This document shows, in pieces, positions 10,644-21,960 of a stretch of DNA of 64,000 nucleotides. The position numbers were made by a program, and so were the translations under genes. The stretch's first letter is position 1; each line of letters opens with the position of its first letter. Origin of the DNA: Triplophysa rosa (Eukaryota; Chordata; Actinopteri; Cypriniformes; Nemacheilidae); NCBI RefSeq assembly GCF_024868665.1, contig NC_079902.1:11746550-11810549 (forward strand). Direction: 5' to 3'. The notes under the pieces are model-generated. The model did not search any database and was not told where the DNA came from. It was given only the letters and a program-made list of their open reading frames with translations.

Positions 10644-11710
10644 CTAGGAACGACTCCTGACGTTCCAACCAGCTTTCTCGGGATGACGAGCCCTGAACTG
10701 TCGGATGAGCTCGGGGTCCAAGATGTCTTTGGCTGGAACCCAGGAGTGCTCCTCAGGACCGTAGCCTTCCCAATCCACCAAATACTGCCAGGACCGCCGC
10801 ACCCGACGGGAGTCCAGTATCCGGTGGACGGTATAAGCCGGTTGACCTCCGATGATGCGAGGTGAAGGGGGAGTTCTGCCTGCCGGGACAAGGGGAGAAA
10901 AAACAACAGGTTTTAGTAGAGATACATGAAACGTGGGGTTAACCTTAAGGGACTTGGGTAAATGTAAGCGGTAAGTAACTGAGTTCACTCTCCTGGCAAT
11001 TTTAAAGGGGCTGATGTACTTCTGGGAGAGCTTGCGAGATTCCACACGTAGAGGTAGGTTCTTTGTGGCAAGCCAGACTCTCTGTCCGGTGCGTAGGGAG
11101 GGACCTAGGCGTCGACGTCTGTTGGCTTGCCTCTGGTAGCTTTGTGAGGCACGCAGAAGATTGTGTCGAGTCTTCCTCCACGTGAGCAAGCAGTGTCTGA
11201 CGTACCTTGCGGCAGAAGGCACTCCGACCTCTACACCTCCTGGTCTGGGAACAACGGAGGAGCATAGCCAAACTGGCACTCATACGGGGACCTTCCAGTG
11301 GAGGAGGAACGCAAGGTGTTGTGTGCGTATTCGGCCCAAATGATGAAGGATGACCATGTGGATGGATTGTTGGAAGCCATGCACCTCAGGGTGGTTTCTA
11401 GCTCCTGGTTCATCCTTTCCTTTTGGCCTTTCGACTCCGGGTGATATCCAGAAGAAAGACTGGCAGTAGCCCCTATGAGCTGGCAGAACGCTTTCCAGAA
11501 CCTCGAGGCGAACTGGGGGCCCCTGTCGGAAACCATGTCCCGTGGAATGCCAAAGACTCGGAATACATGGTTGATAACGAGTTCAGCCTTTTCCTTAGTG
11601 GAGGGTAACTTAGTCAATGGTATGAACCGGGCGGCCTTGGAAAATTGGTCAACAATGACGAGGATGGTGGTATTGCCTTGAGATGGGGGAAGACCAGTAA
11701 CAAATTCCAA
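10644..11710 (-). pseudogene. Gypsy integrase core and C-terminal chromodomain
   Basis: Frame 11,231-11,710 carries the integrase core: [12 protein letters not shown] (first Asp), SDRGPQF (second Asp) and [18 protein letters not shown] (Glu in the last helix). A frame change near 11,250 leads to 10,644-11,279, which continues with LRTGQRVWLATKNLPL and LSQKYISPFKI and ends in a chromodomain (VHRILDSRR, YLVDWEGYGPEEHSWVPA). In this family the chromodomain directs insertion towards marked chromatin. The frameshift makes it a pseudogene. Confidence 0.88.
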
Positions 11711-11722
11711 TGAGATATGGTA

Positions 11723-12757
11723 TCAGGGCCGGTGTGGAATGGATAGGGGATGCAGGAGTCCTTGAGGGCGAAGACGAGAAGACTTGGCCTGACAACATAT
11801 GGAACAGGCCTGGACGAAGGTCTCAACGTCTTCCTTTATGGTGGGCCACCAGAACTTCCGCTGGATAAACTCCAGGGTACGAACTACACCCGGATGGCAG
11901 GTGAGGCGAGAGGAGTGTTCCCACAGAAGAACCTGGGATCTCACTTTCTTGGGGACATACAGCCGGTTGGCAGGTCCTCCTCTTGGGGTGGGATCGGTGG
12001 ATTGGGCTCTCTTGACGATATTCTCTACCTGCCAGGAGACCGGGGCCATGATCTTTGCGGCAGGCAGGACCGGCATGTGAGACTCTTCTCGGGCTGTGGG
12101 GGCGTAGACTCGGGACAAGGCATCCGGTTTAAGGTTCTTAGACCCGGGACGGTAAGTGAGAATGAACTGGAACCGGTTGAAGAAAAGAGACCACCGAGAT
12201 TGCCTGGAATTCAATTGTTTCGCCTGTTGGATGTATTCCAGGTTTTTGTGGTCCGTAAGCACTTGAAATGGTTGAGAGGCCCCTTCTAGCCAGTGCCTCT
12301 ATTCCTCAAGCGCCATCTTGACCTCTAAGAGTTCGCGATCCCCCACATCATAATTCCTCTCAGCCGGGGTGAGTCGGTGTGAGAAGAATGCGCAAGGGTG
12401 GAATTTCTTGTCTTCATCCCTCTGCGACAGAACAGCTCCAACCCCAACCTCTGAGACGTCCACCTCCACTACAAAAGGCTCCTCCGCTGTAGGTAGTGTC
12501 AGGATGGGAGCTGAGATGATTTGTTGTTTGAGTCTATGGAAGGTAGTTTCGGTTTCCTCTCCCCATGAAAACTTTACATTGCCACCCTTGGTTAAAGTTG
12601 AGAGAGGGGCTGCTACAGAGCTAAAGTTCCTAATGAACTTTCGGTAGAAGTTTGTGAAGCCTAGAAACCGTTGAACCTCCTTCACAGACTTAGGGGTGGG
12701 CCAATCCGCTACTGCCTTTACCTTCCCGGGGTCCATCTGGATTCGTCCGGGCTCCAC
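11723..12757 (-). pseudogene. Gypsy RNase H and integrase zinc-binding region
   Basis: Frame 12,299-12,757 holds the tether after the reverse transcriptase ([18 protein letters not shown]) and RNase H ([39 protein letters not shown]). It ends in a stop at 12,299 where the family reads on. Frame 11,723-12,262 resumes with LTDHKNLEYIQQAKQLNSRQ, the DALSR spacer and the zinc-binding HHCC region (LTCHPGV, then CSICCQAK). The junctions between frames show lost bases or stops. Confidence 0.88.
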
Positions 12758-12796
12758 TACGAATCCCAGGAACTGTATGCGGGATGAGTGGAATTT

Positions 12797-13570
12797 TTAT
12801 TTCTCTGGCTTCACGTAAAGATTGCTATCAAGGAGACGTTTGAGTACCTGTCTGACATGTCCAACGTGTTCTTGAAGGGAACTCGAGAAGATGAGGATAT
12901 CATCAATGTACACAAACATGAAGATGTTGAGTATGTCTCTGAGCACATCATTATTGAGCGCTTGGAACACCGCCGGGGCGTTGGTAAGGCCGAAGGGCAT
13001 CACCAGGTACTCGTATTGGCCTGTCGTGGTGTTGAAGGCGGTCTTCCACTCATCGCCGGGCCTGATCCGCACCAAGTGGTAGGCGTTTCGCAGGTCCAGC
13101 TTTGTGAAAATGGCTGCTCCCTGAAGCAACTCGAAAGCTGTAGCCATAAGGGGCAAGGGATAGCGGTTACGAACAGTTATGGCGTTGAGTCCCTGGTAGT
13201 TGATGCATGGGCGAAGTCCCCCATCTTTCTTGGCCACAAAGAAAAAACCTGCTCCCGCGGGCGAGGTGGATGGACGAATAATGCCCGCTGCCCGAGCTTC
13301 CTGGATGTAGGTATCCATGGCTACTCGTTCCGGGGGAGACAGGTAAAAGATCCGGCCCCTGGGGGGACAGGTACCCGGAAGCAGGTCGACGGGACAGTCG
13401 TAGGGTCTATGGGGTGGTAAAGAGGTGGCCCTCTGTTTACTAAATACCAACTGGAGGTCGTGGTAGCACTTGGGAACTTGTGTAAGGTCAATGGATTCTA
13501 GAGACTCGGGAGAAGGGCTCGGTGAACTCGGGAAGATACTGTACATGTGGCTTGGCAAGTAGGGCCCCAC
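12797..13570 (-). pseudogene. Gypsy reverse transcriptase, nearly intact frame
   Basis: The 257-residue frame has the expected motifs in order: [67 protein letters not shown] and the catalytic [11 protein letters not shown]. The two aspartates of YIDD are present. The frame ends at 12,797 and RNase H begins in a neighbouring frame, so the polyprotein is no longer continuous. Confidence 0.92.
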
Positions 13571-14010
13571 TGCTTGATGGTGCCCACAGACCAGTCAATA
13601 TGAGGGTTGTGATAACGTAGCCAGGGGTAGCCAAGGACAAGCGAGAACTCGGCGCATGAAGTGAGGTGAAGGTTTATCACTTCCTGGTGTTGAGACACTG
13701 AAAGTCGCAGAGAAGCAGTGGCGTTAGTGACCTGTCCAGATCCTAGAGGACTCCCATCCAATGTATTAATCCTTATGGGATCCGTGAGACGTTCCACAGG
13801 GACCTCATTCTGCTTGGCCCAGGTATGGTCCATGAAATTCCCTGCGGCGCCAGAGTCTACCAAGGCTAGGAGAGGAAGTTCGTGGTTGTCCCAGGAGAGG
13901 GTGCCTTGAACGAGCAGACGGGAATTGGATGGATGGGAGGAAGATATATTCCCCGTCACATTCCTCCCTGGCCTGTACGGGACGGTGCGTTTCCCTGGAG
14001 CTCGGGACAC
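13498..14010 (-). pseudogene. Gypsy aspartic protease region
   Basis: The frame carries the retropepsin active site LALVDSGAAGNF and, further on, [18 protein letters not shown], which is typical of this protease and the linker to reverse transcriptase. The frame then runs into a different reading frame from the reverse transcriptase (overlap 13,498-13,570), so a base was lost. Confidence 0.88.
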
Positions 14011-14480
14011 GTGGCACGGAAATGGTTCGGTTTACCGCAATAAAGTCAGCACCATTCCCTCATCCGACGGTCTCTCTCTACTTGGGAGATGCGTTCGATT
14101 TGCATGGGTTCCGGGGGAGCCAGCGGAGGAGAAGGCGGGAACAGTAAGATGGGACTGACAGGAGCTGGGGCTGGAGGTTTGCGGGTGAATTCTCTCTCTC
14201 TCTCTGGCGCTGATCGATCCATGTAGCCAGCTTAATCAAAGACTCGAGATCTTGTGGTGGTTCTCGAGTGGCGAGTTCGTCTTGGACGGCATCCGAGAGG
14301 CCGTTCATGAAACATACGGTGAGCGCCTCGTTGTTACACCCGCTTGCAGTGCCACCGTGCGGAACTGGATGGCATAGTCCGTCACGCTGCGCCGACCTTG
14401 ATGAAGAGTCAGGAGCAGTTTGGCTGTATCTGGGCCGCTGGTAGCGCCCAGGAAACCTCTCCTGAATTCCTCAGTGATGG
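14011..14480 (-). pseudogene. Gypsy gag remnant with broken zinc knuckle
   Basis: The capsid part is readable (FRRGFLGATSGPDTAK, SVTDYAIQFRTVALQAG, then after a frameshift near 14,340 MNGLSDAVQDELATREPPQD). A second frameshift lies near 14,185, and a CCHC zinc knuckle follows at about 14,005-14,065 (YCGKPNHFRATC). One cysteine position of the knuckle reads TGA, a stop. The N-terminal part of gag is missing because the LTR remnant is fused to it. Confidence 0.82.
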
Positions 14481-14585
14481 CACAGATGCAAATGATAATG
14501 AGCAAGAGAGAAACAGAAACTGAAAATAAAGTCCAATAGCGACACCTAGTGAAAAAACTGGGGAAACCCCGGCTGAATCCTGACA
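14481..14585 (-). repeat. Upstream (5') LTR remnant of the Gypsy element
   Basis: About 105 bp match the start of the full LTR and then stop at a TGTGCC sequence where gag begins. Roughly 437 bp of LTR, the primer-binding site and the gag start are gone, while the target duplication outside is intact. The deletion therefore happened inside the element. Confidence 0.85.
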
Positions 14586-14673
14586 ACTACTGTGACTATT
14601 GTGTAACTGTAAAGTTTTTGGAAGTATTTATTCAAATGTGTCTTTTGTGTCCATAAAAAGTCAGCTCTGTTCT

Positions 14674-14674
14674 G

Positions 14675-14705
<31 letters not shown>

Positions 14706-14717
14706 CGTGTGTGTGTG
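14674..14717. repeat. (TG)n microsatellite
   Basis: A run of TG dinucleotides is interrupted by two GCGTGC-type changes near 14,701-14,708. Confidence 0.95.
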
Positions 14718-15099
14718 GATTGTAAATTACTACAAGATTTTGTTTTTACAGTTTTTTTTATTTATTGGTAATACTGGGGATTTTCATTTTTATTTTCCAT
14801 ATCCCTGGAATTGCTTTTAATTAATTCTGTCACTTATTGCTTTTTATTAATGCTAGTATTAAGTAATTATGATGCTGAACAGTATCGTGTAGTTAGACCT
14901 GAGTAATTATTCAATAGTTACCATGGTTTTCACTTTATAATACCGTTCCGTGTCATAAGTAATTACTTATTACTAATATGGTTAGACTTGAGTAATTATT
15001 AAAAAGTTATCTTGGTTTTCAAAGCAAAGACGGACTACCTGTCACATAAATGCTAAATTTACAATACTTGGTATTTAATGCTAAACTTACATCACACGA
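14718..15099. repeat. AT-rich stretch with an imperfect direct repeat of about 91 bp
   Basis: TTAGACCTGAGTAATTATT at about 14,894 recurs as TTAGACTTGAGTAATTATT at about 14,985, with similar sequence after each (GGTTTTCA). Otherwise there is no coding signal. Confidence 0.5.
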
Positions 15100-15795
15100 C
15101 AGCAGTTTGAAGTTATGGCTGCACTCAGTGACTTTGATTGGAGGTAGCTGGGTGGGTGTTGTAGGGAGTGGGGGGGCTTGTTGGTTGTGGTTCGGGGCGT
15201 TTCATTTGTTGGGACTGTGTGGGTCTGGTCTGGTTGGTCTTGTTTTGTGGTCGATGTCGGACAACAGAGGAATAAAGTTAATTATGCCATTACTACTTTT
15301 CCCTGGTTGTCCCTCTGTTGTCTGTTGTTGATCACGGAATGGGACCGGGTTGGACCTGCACGGTTTCGGCGGGTGGGGCTTCCTGGGTCGCGGCTCGTGG
15401 GCTCTCCCTGTTCTTCGTGGACGTTGCTCGGTGGCTTTGGTCGGGGTCACTGAGTGCAGCTATGACACGTCAGAGGAGATCTGGCCCTCCCGGCTGAGCC
15501 TGGTTTCTCCCGAGGTTTTTTTTTCTCCATTATTCAGCATTGGAGTTTGGGTTCCTCGCCACAGCAGAGCAGTGCAGTGTTGGCTTGCTCACCGGGAGAC
15601 TGCATTTATTTATTTATTTATTCATTTATTTATTAGATATTATTTATTATAATGATCTTGCTTGGTCTATAAACACCATGCACTGTGCTGTGTTTTACCT
15701 TTCTGTGTTTTTCTTATTTGCTCCTGTAAAGCTGCTTTGGAACAATGCACATTGTGAAAAGCGCTATATAAATAAAATTGAATTGAATTGAATGT
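15100..15795 (+). repeat. Retroposon of unknown class ending in (TTGAA)n
   Basis: The 3' part from about 15,412 matches 7,975-8,250 and ends with AAAGCGCTATATAAATAAA plus TTGAATTGAATTGAA. It has an extra insert with a (ATTT)n run near 15,605-15,650. The G/T-rich 5' part (15,130-15,260) may belong to the same element. No coding domain is visible. Confidence 0.5.
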
Positions 15796-16083
15796 GGCTG
15801 ACCAGACTGAGTTAGGAAGAATGTTCCACCAGGAAGGAGTTGTTAAGGAGAATAAGCGGAAAAGCGATTTACTGCCCTTATGAGAAGGCAATACAAGACG
15901 CCGCTGGTTTGCTGAACGCAGGGATCTTGATGGGGTGTAGGAGTGTAGGAGGGTGTGAAAGTATGCCGGTGCAGATCCAGTGATATTCCTGTAGGCAAGC
16001 ATTAGTGACTTGAATCTGATACGGGCTTCAACCGGTAGCCAGTGGAGAGAGATGAAAAGGGGTGTCACATGGTGTGTGTGTGC

Positions 16084-16230
16084 TTTCCTGTAGCTCAGTG
16101 GTAAGAGCATGGCGTTAACAATGCCATGGTCGTGGGTTCGATTCTTTGTGATTGCACATACTTAGAAATAAATGTATAGGATAATGCAATGTAAGTTGCT
16201 TTGGATAAAAGCATCTGCCAAATGTAAATG
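16084..16230 (+). mobile_element. tRNA-derived SINE, HAmo-like
   Basis: The head CCTGTAGCTCAGTGGTAAGA (A box) and GGGTTCGATTC (B box) are tRNA-like. The body ends with GTTGCTTTGGATAAAAGC and ATCTGCCAAATGTAAATG, a tail I associate with cyprinid SINEs such as HAmo. It sits inside the LINE fragment and is therefore younger than it. Confidence 0.7.
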
Positions 16231-16435
16231 TGTGTGTGTCTATGTCTATGTGTGTTAGTACGTGTGTGTGGAGTGTTTTGTATGTGGGTGTGTCTGTCTT
16301 CTGTGTTTTCACTTTTTTTTGTTTTTTCAGGTATAACTTTAATTGTTTTGCTTATAGTCAATATGTCTCATGTACAGCTGCTTTGTAATGAAAATTGTAA
16401 AAAGCGCTATATAAATAAAGTTGACTTGACTTGAC
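16231..16435 (+). repeat. Retroposon 3' end with (TTGAC)n tail
   Basis: The sequence matches 7,110-7,315 and ends with AAAAAGCGCTATATAAATAAAG followed by TTGACTTGACTTGAC. It lies directly after the SINE and together they interrupt the LINE fragment. Confidence 0.6.
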
Positions 16436-16645
16436 ATCGAAGACGAGGCGTGCTGCTGCGTACTGAACCAGCTGGAGTGGTTTGATACCCTTTGCAGGAA
16501 GACCAGCAAGGAGAGCATTGCAGTAGTCCAACCTTGAGATGACCGGGGCCTGGACAAGGAGTTGTGCCGCATGCTCAGTGAGATAGGGTCTAACCTTTCT
16601 AATATAGAATAAGTTTGTTTTACATGTAATGTAATGTGTATACAT

Positions 16646-17580
16646 GATTTAAGGTTAAAAAACGCTGTATTTTCCACATACCGTGCATGTGTGTTTATAT
16701 GTTTGTACTGCAAGCGTGTGAGGGAAATGTAACGTTTCTTACCATATTTGGAACATCTGGTTCCTCTTCATTTGTACTGACAGGTACGTCCACCTTACTT
16801 GTGTTTACATTTGGGCGGTCTTAGTCAAATCATACCACCTACTGATGTAGATTTGTGGGGGTGTGGCTACACGAGGTGTTTCAGGCAGGTCTGGGTGAGC
16901 ATTCGCTTTTACATAGAATGACTCTTTTGTTCCCACACTTTCATTTTTGCAATTTTACGTGTCTAATACATGCATGAGCAACTTATAAACACACCAAAGA
17001 CACAGAAAAACACGTGTTCGCCTGAGCCATATGACCCCTCTAACAAACAAACAACTAACAGTGAACTTATAGGTATGAATAGTTGGTTTTATTTCTACAT
17101 CCCTTCCCATCTTCTCCCTGGTGCTTGCTAAGAAGTTGGTCATCACATAATCTGCCAAATAAGAAATAAAATGCATTTTATTCTAATAACACTTATTAAA
17201 ACTAGAGTCATTCTCTTTTACTTGAAGTGCAACATATAACTTTTTTTAAACGTTCTTATAATAATAATCTTATTATATTGTTTTTTTATAATGCCATAAA
17301 TTGCTTTATGTTTTAAGCAAAGCACTTTGGATCATCTTGTTTTTAAAACTTACCTTGTCGAATCAAAGCTCATATTTTCATGTTAATGATCAAAACAAAA
17401 TGATGGCTTTCATAACTAATTGTAATAGGTTGCACATGTTGAATTCAGATAATTAGAGTTGAAGGACACATGTAAACACTTGCATGTAACATGTTTAATC
17501 TAACCACAGCATGGCTCTTCACTGTTAGCCGCTAAAATTTTAGGGTTACACATGTTAACAAATATTGTAGTTAAACAATA
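16646..17580. other. No recognisable gene
   Basis: The stretch has only short frames and is AT-rich after 17,200. I see no transposon ends or RNA gene that I can support. Confidence 0.45.
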
Positions 17581-17589
17581 AACACATCG

Positions 17590-20085
17590 CCAGTGTTTGG
17601 CGTGTGATGTGGTTCGTGACATCCTGGATGCCGTACTTGGCCCTGCCGACCGGGAAGCCACATGCACTGGGGCGCTGTTGTAATCTTTGTATATGTGCGG
17701 TCGTCATTAAAGGCTTGACTAAAGTAATCTCTTGTGTCAGTGATTTATTTAGCCGCATCCTATCACTGACGTAGTGGCAGCGCTAAAGTACCACTTGTGA
17801 AATGTTAACATTTTCAGACGTATGGTGACAGACATGCTATTCGGCAAGCTCACGTACTTTACGCCACCTCATCACATACTGTGTGGCCATGAGACTTTGT
17901 CGAACTCGATCTGGCAGAAGAACTAGCGAATGTCAGTGAGGAGCTTGCGGTTAAGCCGCATGAGAGCCGTACGCACTGGTTCTCTCCATCGTTGTGCATT
18001 GGGGTATCCGGTAAAATCAGAATTCCCAACCTGACTGATGCACCGCAGGGCATTAAGGAACATGATCACATGTTGCGTTCGCATGACCTACGCACTGGAG
18101 CCCTTAGCAGATAAGACCCCAGTGAAGGCCTCCCAGTCTTTCACTCGTGATTCCAGCACGCCCAATCCAACATTGTTCTCTGACCTTATAGCATTAGACC
18201 CCAATGCCGTTATGTCAGCCGACATTAAAAATTCGGGAAGCACACAAGGAATTTGATGAGGTCTTCAATCCGCAGTTCAAAGGCTCCAATGGTGCTTCTG
18301 GCCCTTTCCAGGCAAGAGTAAACATGGGGCCTGTTCAACCACCTCAGCGAAAGGGAAGAGTTCCACAGTACTCCAGAGGCCTGTTACGTGAACTACAGAC
18401 TCAATTTGATGCACTAGAATCGCTAGGTGTTTCTCAAAAGCCAGATGACATTGATGTCAATGTTGAATACGTCAACCCATCATTCCTTGTCAAAAAGCCC
18501 AATGGGGGGGTTCTGTCTTGTTACAGCATTCGCCGATGTAGGCTGTTACAGCAAACCCCAGCTGCCGCTTATGCCAAATGTGGATGCCACGTTGCCTCAG
18601 ATAGTTTAGTGGAAGTATATTTTTGCGACTGACCTCACCAAGGCGTTCTATCAAATTCCACTTTCCAAATCCTCTATGAAGTATTGCTGGGTAGTCACGC
18701 CATTTAAAGGGGTCCTGGTGTATGACAGGTGTGCTATGGGCATGCCTGGCTCAGAAACGGCGTTGGTGGAGTTGACCTGTCGGATACTCAGCAACCTCAT
18801 TCAAAAAAGTCAGGTGGCCAAAGTCGCTGATGACGTGTATTGTGGTACTGACTCCCTCGAGGACCTGCTTGCGGTGTAGAAAAAGGTCTTAGCGACCCTC
18901 CAGGCATGCAATATGTGCTTATCTCCCAGTAAGACTCTCATTGCTCCAGTCCAAACTAACATCTTAGGGTGGGTATGGAGTCAGGGTATTATCCGTGCTA
19001 GTTCACACTACATCGCAACATTGGCTTCGTGTACCCCACCACGACTGTTGGTGGCCTGCGGTCCTTTATCTGTGCATATAAAGTTCTAGCTCGTGTTCTT
19101 AAGGGGTGCGCGTCGACTCTTGCTCCCTTCGACAATGTGGTCGCTGGTGGTGAGTCTACTGCTGCAATTGTGTGGTCAGATGAGCAGTGTTTTCACAACA
19201 GGCATTATCCTCTAGTTGCACTGACAATACCACGACCTAATGACCAGCTCTGGATTGTCACTGATGGTGCTTTCAGAGATCCGGGGCTGGGGCCCACAAT
19301 GTATGTTACCCGGGAGGAAAAGTTGCTCGATATTTTATAGTGCTAAACTTCGCAAAAAACAGGTTAACTGTCTTCCATGTGAGATTGAAGCCCTTGCTAT
19401 GAAGCCCATTTTAGTCCGTATATCGTTCAGTCATCACTCAATGCGTGTGTGCTCACTGACAGTAAACCATGCTTGCAGGCCTTCGAAAAGCTGTGTAGGG
19501 GCGAATCCTCTGCAAGCCCACACGTTACAACTTTCTTGTCATCCGCAAGTCATTTTCAGGTCTCTATTTGTCATGTTGGAGCAGCTATTCTCTCCTCAGA
19601 TTATGCTAGGCGTAATTTCGCACAATGCGACAGTTCTGCATGCCAGGTGTGTAGCTTCGTCCTTGGATCTATGGACTCTGTTGTGTGCCGTGCCGATATC
19701 ACTGACATACTGCGTGGTGCTCAGAAGGTACCCTTTGCCAAAAGGTCCACGTGGATGTCTATTCAGGCAGAGTGTCCAGACCTCCGTAGAGTGTGCGCAC
19801 ATCTTCGGCAGGGTACGCGCCCGTCCAAAACAGTTACCAATGTCAAGGACGTGAAACGTTACTCGAATGCTGTTACCTTAGCTAGTGATGGCCTTTTAGT
19901 TGTTCGGCGTAACACACCGCTGTGGCATGCCACAGAATGCATTGTTGTTCCACGGTCAGTGCTGCATGGGTTGCTTATGTCATTGCACATCAGGTTAGAT
20001 CACCCCTCAGCACATCAATTGAAACTTGTTGGCCGGTACTTCTATGCTTTGGACTTGGAGTCAGCTATCCGGCTTACCAGTTAGG
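17590..20085 (+). mobile_element. Decayed LTR retrotransposon (reverse transcriptase, RNase H, integrase zinc region)
   Basis: A possible LTR (about 17,593-17,764) is followed by a TGGCAGCGC-type primer-binding-like site near 17,777. Reverse transcriptase starts near 18,235 ([25 protein letters not shown]), continues with [14 protein letters not shown] and has VADDVYCG in place of the usual YIDD box. RNase H-like LWIVTDGAFRDPGLG and [11 protein letters not shown] stretches follow. The last part ([14 protein letters not shown]) resembles the integrase zinc region and stops near 20,085. Several frameshifts and stops break it. Lineage is uncertain. Confidence 0.75.
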
Positions 20086-20665
20086 GATGTCACCGATGTG
20101 CTGCTCTGGAAAAGTCTCCGGTGTTTGCAGTGGAGCAGAGTATGTGAGCGGAGTGGAGTGGCATCAATTTCCGTTCTGCGTTCATAAAAAAATATACTCA
20201 CTTTAATCCAGCTCTGCTCTGGGTTCTTCATTTTCCGCTCCTCGTTCACTCCATGCTCCTTCCTTGCTCACTTTTCGCTCTGAGGCTAAAATGTGTGTCC
20301 AAGTGCCGCTTCAGTGTAATTTGTATTATTCTTTGTTAAATATCACCACTGCACTAAGCTAAATTATTCCGCCACTACCAACGACATGCATTTCCTTAGC
20401 GTGTCCCTTGATCCTGATTAAGTGGGCTCTGGCAAAGTACTGTGGCACTCTAAGCATGTTTAGGAGAGGTGTAACATCTGTATTGTTTTAATGTATTTTT
20501 GTATGTTTTTAGATGAATGGAGATTTGTGTTATGTGTTTTCTTTTTGGTATGTTTGTTTTTGTCCATTTTTTTGTATGATCATTGGATGTAATGTACAGC
20601 ACTTTGGGCTGCCCTTGTGGCAGCAGAAATGTGCTATATAAGAAATAAATCTAAACCTAAGGGGA
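20086..20665 (+). repeat. Repeat debris with LINE-like 3' tail
   Basis: Positions 20,090-20,290 hold GGAGTGGAGTGG and CGCTCCTCGTTCACTCC segments that look like an imperfect inverted pair. Positions 20,570-20,655 contain GTACAGCACTTTGGGCTGCC and GTGCTATATAAGAAATAAA, a LINE-type 3' end. No coding sequence belongs here. Confidence 0.45.
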
Positions 20666-20843
20666 AGTCGGACGTGACGCATACCAGGTGGGGCGGGGGT
20701 TCAGATCCAGGATCAGCGTCGCCTTGGAAACCAGCCTGACACACCTGAAGCTGATTCGACACACCTGAAGCCGATTAGCTGCCAGGCATATAGGCTGCAC
20801 AAACAGCACTCGGGGAGCTTGTTCTCACACATTTTCTAATGCT

Positions 20844-21563
20844 GTGTTTCTCCCTCTGCCAAACAGAGTCAAGCGGCTTATGAACTACACAAACTTCACG
20901 AGCACGGACAAGGACTTTCTGCCGGAGGGTACTTCGCGAACAGTAAGTAGGCCAGCGGCCTCCGAGCCCGTGGACGAACCCATGCCCACCGAACCCCCGT
21001 CCCCTGGCATCCGAGCCTGGACGGCCGGATGTGCCGTCCATCAGGCTGTGCCCCAAGGGGCCCCAGAGAGATCGATCCGCATTGTTGGGAGGACCCACCG
21101 TGCCCTCCTCAACTCGGGCAGTGCCATTACCCTCATCCAGCCCTCCGTCGTCCGGCCACAAGTTGAGTGCAAAGCCACCTTCCCAATCACGTGCGTGCAC
21201 GGAGACCCGGCCCGGCGGGTGGCCATTTTCATGGATCCAGGAACATGGCACGTGGAAGTGGGCATCGTTAAGGACCTCCCCGTCCCAGTGGTGCTAGGCA
21301 GAGACTGGCCGGATTTTGAGCAGCTCCTGGCCACCATAGTGCGGTCGGGCGGGAATGCTGGGGGCCACAGAAGACAAAGCACACTCCGGTCGAGGACCCA
21401 CCAGCCGGCATTACTGGCCACCGGCAGCGAGAGAGAGGGTGAGTGCCAACATTCGTCTGCTAACCTCTACCTGAACCTCATCCAACAGATTACCGCTGGG
21501 GGAGCCTTTGGGCGGGAACAACGCGAAGATGAGCATTTGAAACACTGCTGGAACCAGGTCTGA
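20844..21563 (+). pseudogene. Retropepsin-like frame of the Gypsy derivative, active-site Asp changed
   Basis: The 239-residue frame has a retropepsin pattern: RTHRALLNSGSAITLIQPS at the catalytic loop, then VEVGIVKDLPVPVVLGRDW near the second conserved region. The family has Asp in the (L)DSG loop; here the codon gives Asn (LNSG), so the protease should be inactive. The part after residue 180 is not recognisable. It could be the deleted pol start of a fish Gypsy element. Confidence 0.65.
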
Positions 21564-21677
21564 GTCATGGAAGAGGAGGACCGGTTTCCCGCGCCTCACC
21601 CTCTTCCTCACTTCATAGTTAAAAATGGCTTACTCTACTGTCTTGCCCAGCGGCGGGAGTAGAAGAAACTTCTCCTG

Positions 21678-21860
21678 GTGGTGCCGAGGACCAAGACCGA
21701 GACTGTGTTGGAGCTGGCTCACTCTCACCCGATGGTTGGACATCTCGGGGCACAGAACACCCTACAGAGAGTGCGGGACCGGTTTCACTGGCCAGGAATT
21801 GAGGCGGAGGTGAAGCAATTTTGCCAGAGTTGCCCCACCTGCCAACAGACCTCGCCATGA
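21678..21860 (+). pseudogene. Integrase zinc-binding (HHCC) fragment
   Basis: The frame reads ELAHSHPMVGHLGAQNTL and ends with KQFCQSCPTCQQ, which gives the His-His-Cys-Cys pattern of Gypsy integrases. A TGA follows directly after the fragment and the integrase core is absent. Confidence 0.75.
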
Positions 21861-21960
21861 CACTCTCCCCCCAGCCCTCTAATCCCGATGCCCATCATCG
21901 AAGTACCCTGTGTGGCAGGGGTACAGATCCAGGATCAGCATCGCCTTGGAAACTAGCCCG

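Larger units (their letters stand above)
10092..14585 (-). mobile_element. Ty3/Gypsy chromodomain LTR retrotransposon with 5-bp target duplication
   Basis: On the minus strand the order is LTR remnant, gag, protease, reverse transcriptase, RNase H, integrase, chromodomain and full LTR, the order of vertebrate chromoviruses (sushi-like). The 5-bp target duplication ACTAC flanks it at 10,087-10,091 and 14,586-14,590, so this is one insertion. Frames are broken in several places. The upstream LTR is cut to about 105 bp and joined directly to gag, which removes most of the promoter. Confidence 0.92.
15796..16645 (-). mobile_element. LINE reverse-transcriptase C-terminus, split by a younger insertion
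   Basis: Minus-strand 16,436-16,645 reads VRPYLTEHAAQLLVQAPVI and SRLDYCNALLAGLPAKGIK, and 15,800-16,083 continues with HVTPLFISLHWLPVEARIR and SLFRLFSLTTPSWWNILP. Both belong to the end of a fish non-LTR reverse transcriptase. The join between them is interrupted by plus-strand retroposon sequence at about 16,084-16,435. Only the end of the protein is present. Confidence 0.78.
20686..21960 (+). mobile_element. Internally deleted Ty3/Gypsy derivative
   Basis: The segment CAGATCCAGGATCAGC(G/A)TCGCC occurs at both ends (about 20,702 and 21,926), as expected for two LTRs. Between them lie a protease-like frame and a piece of integrase zinc region, with reverse transcriptase and RNase H missing. 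It is thus a deletion derivative. Exact LTR ends could not be fixed. Confidence 0.6.

Noticed and set aside
16088..16145. Functional tRNA gene
   Set aside because: It is the head of a HAmo-like SINE with the typical body and tail.
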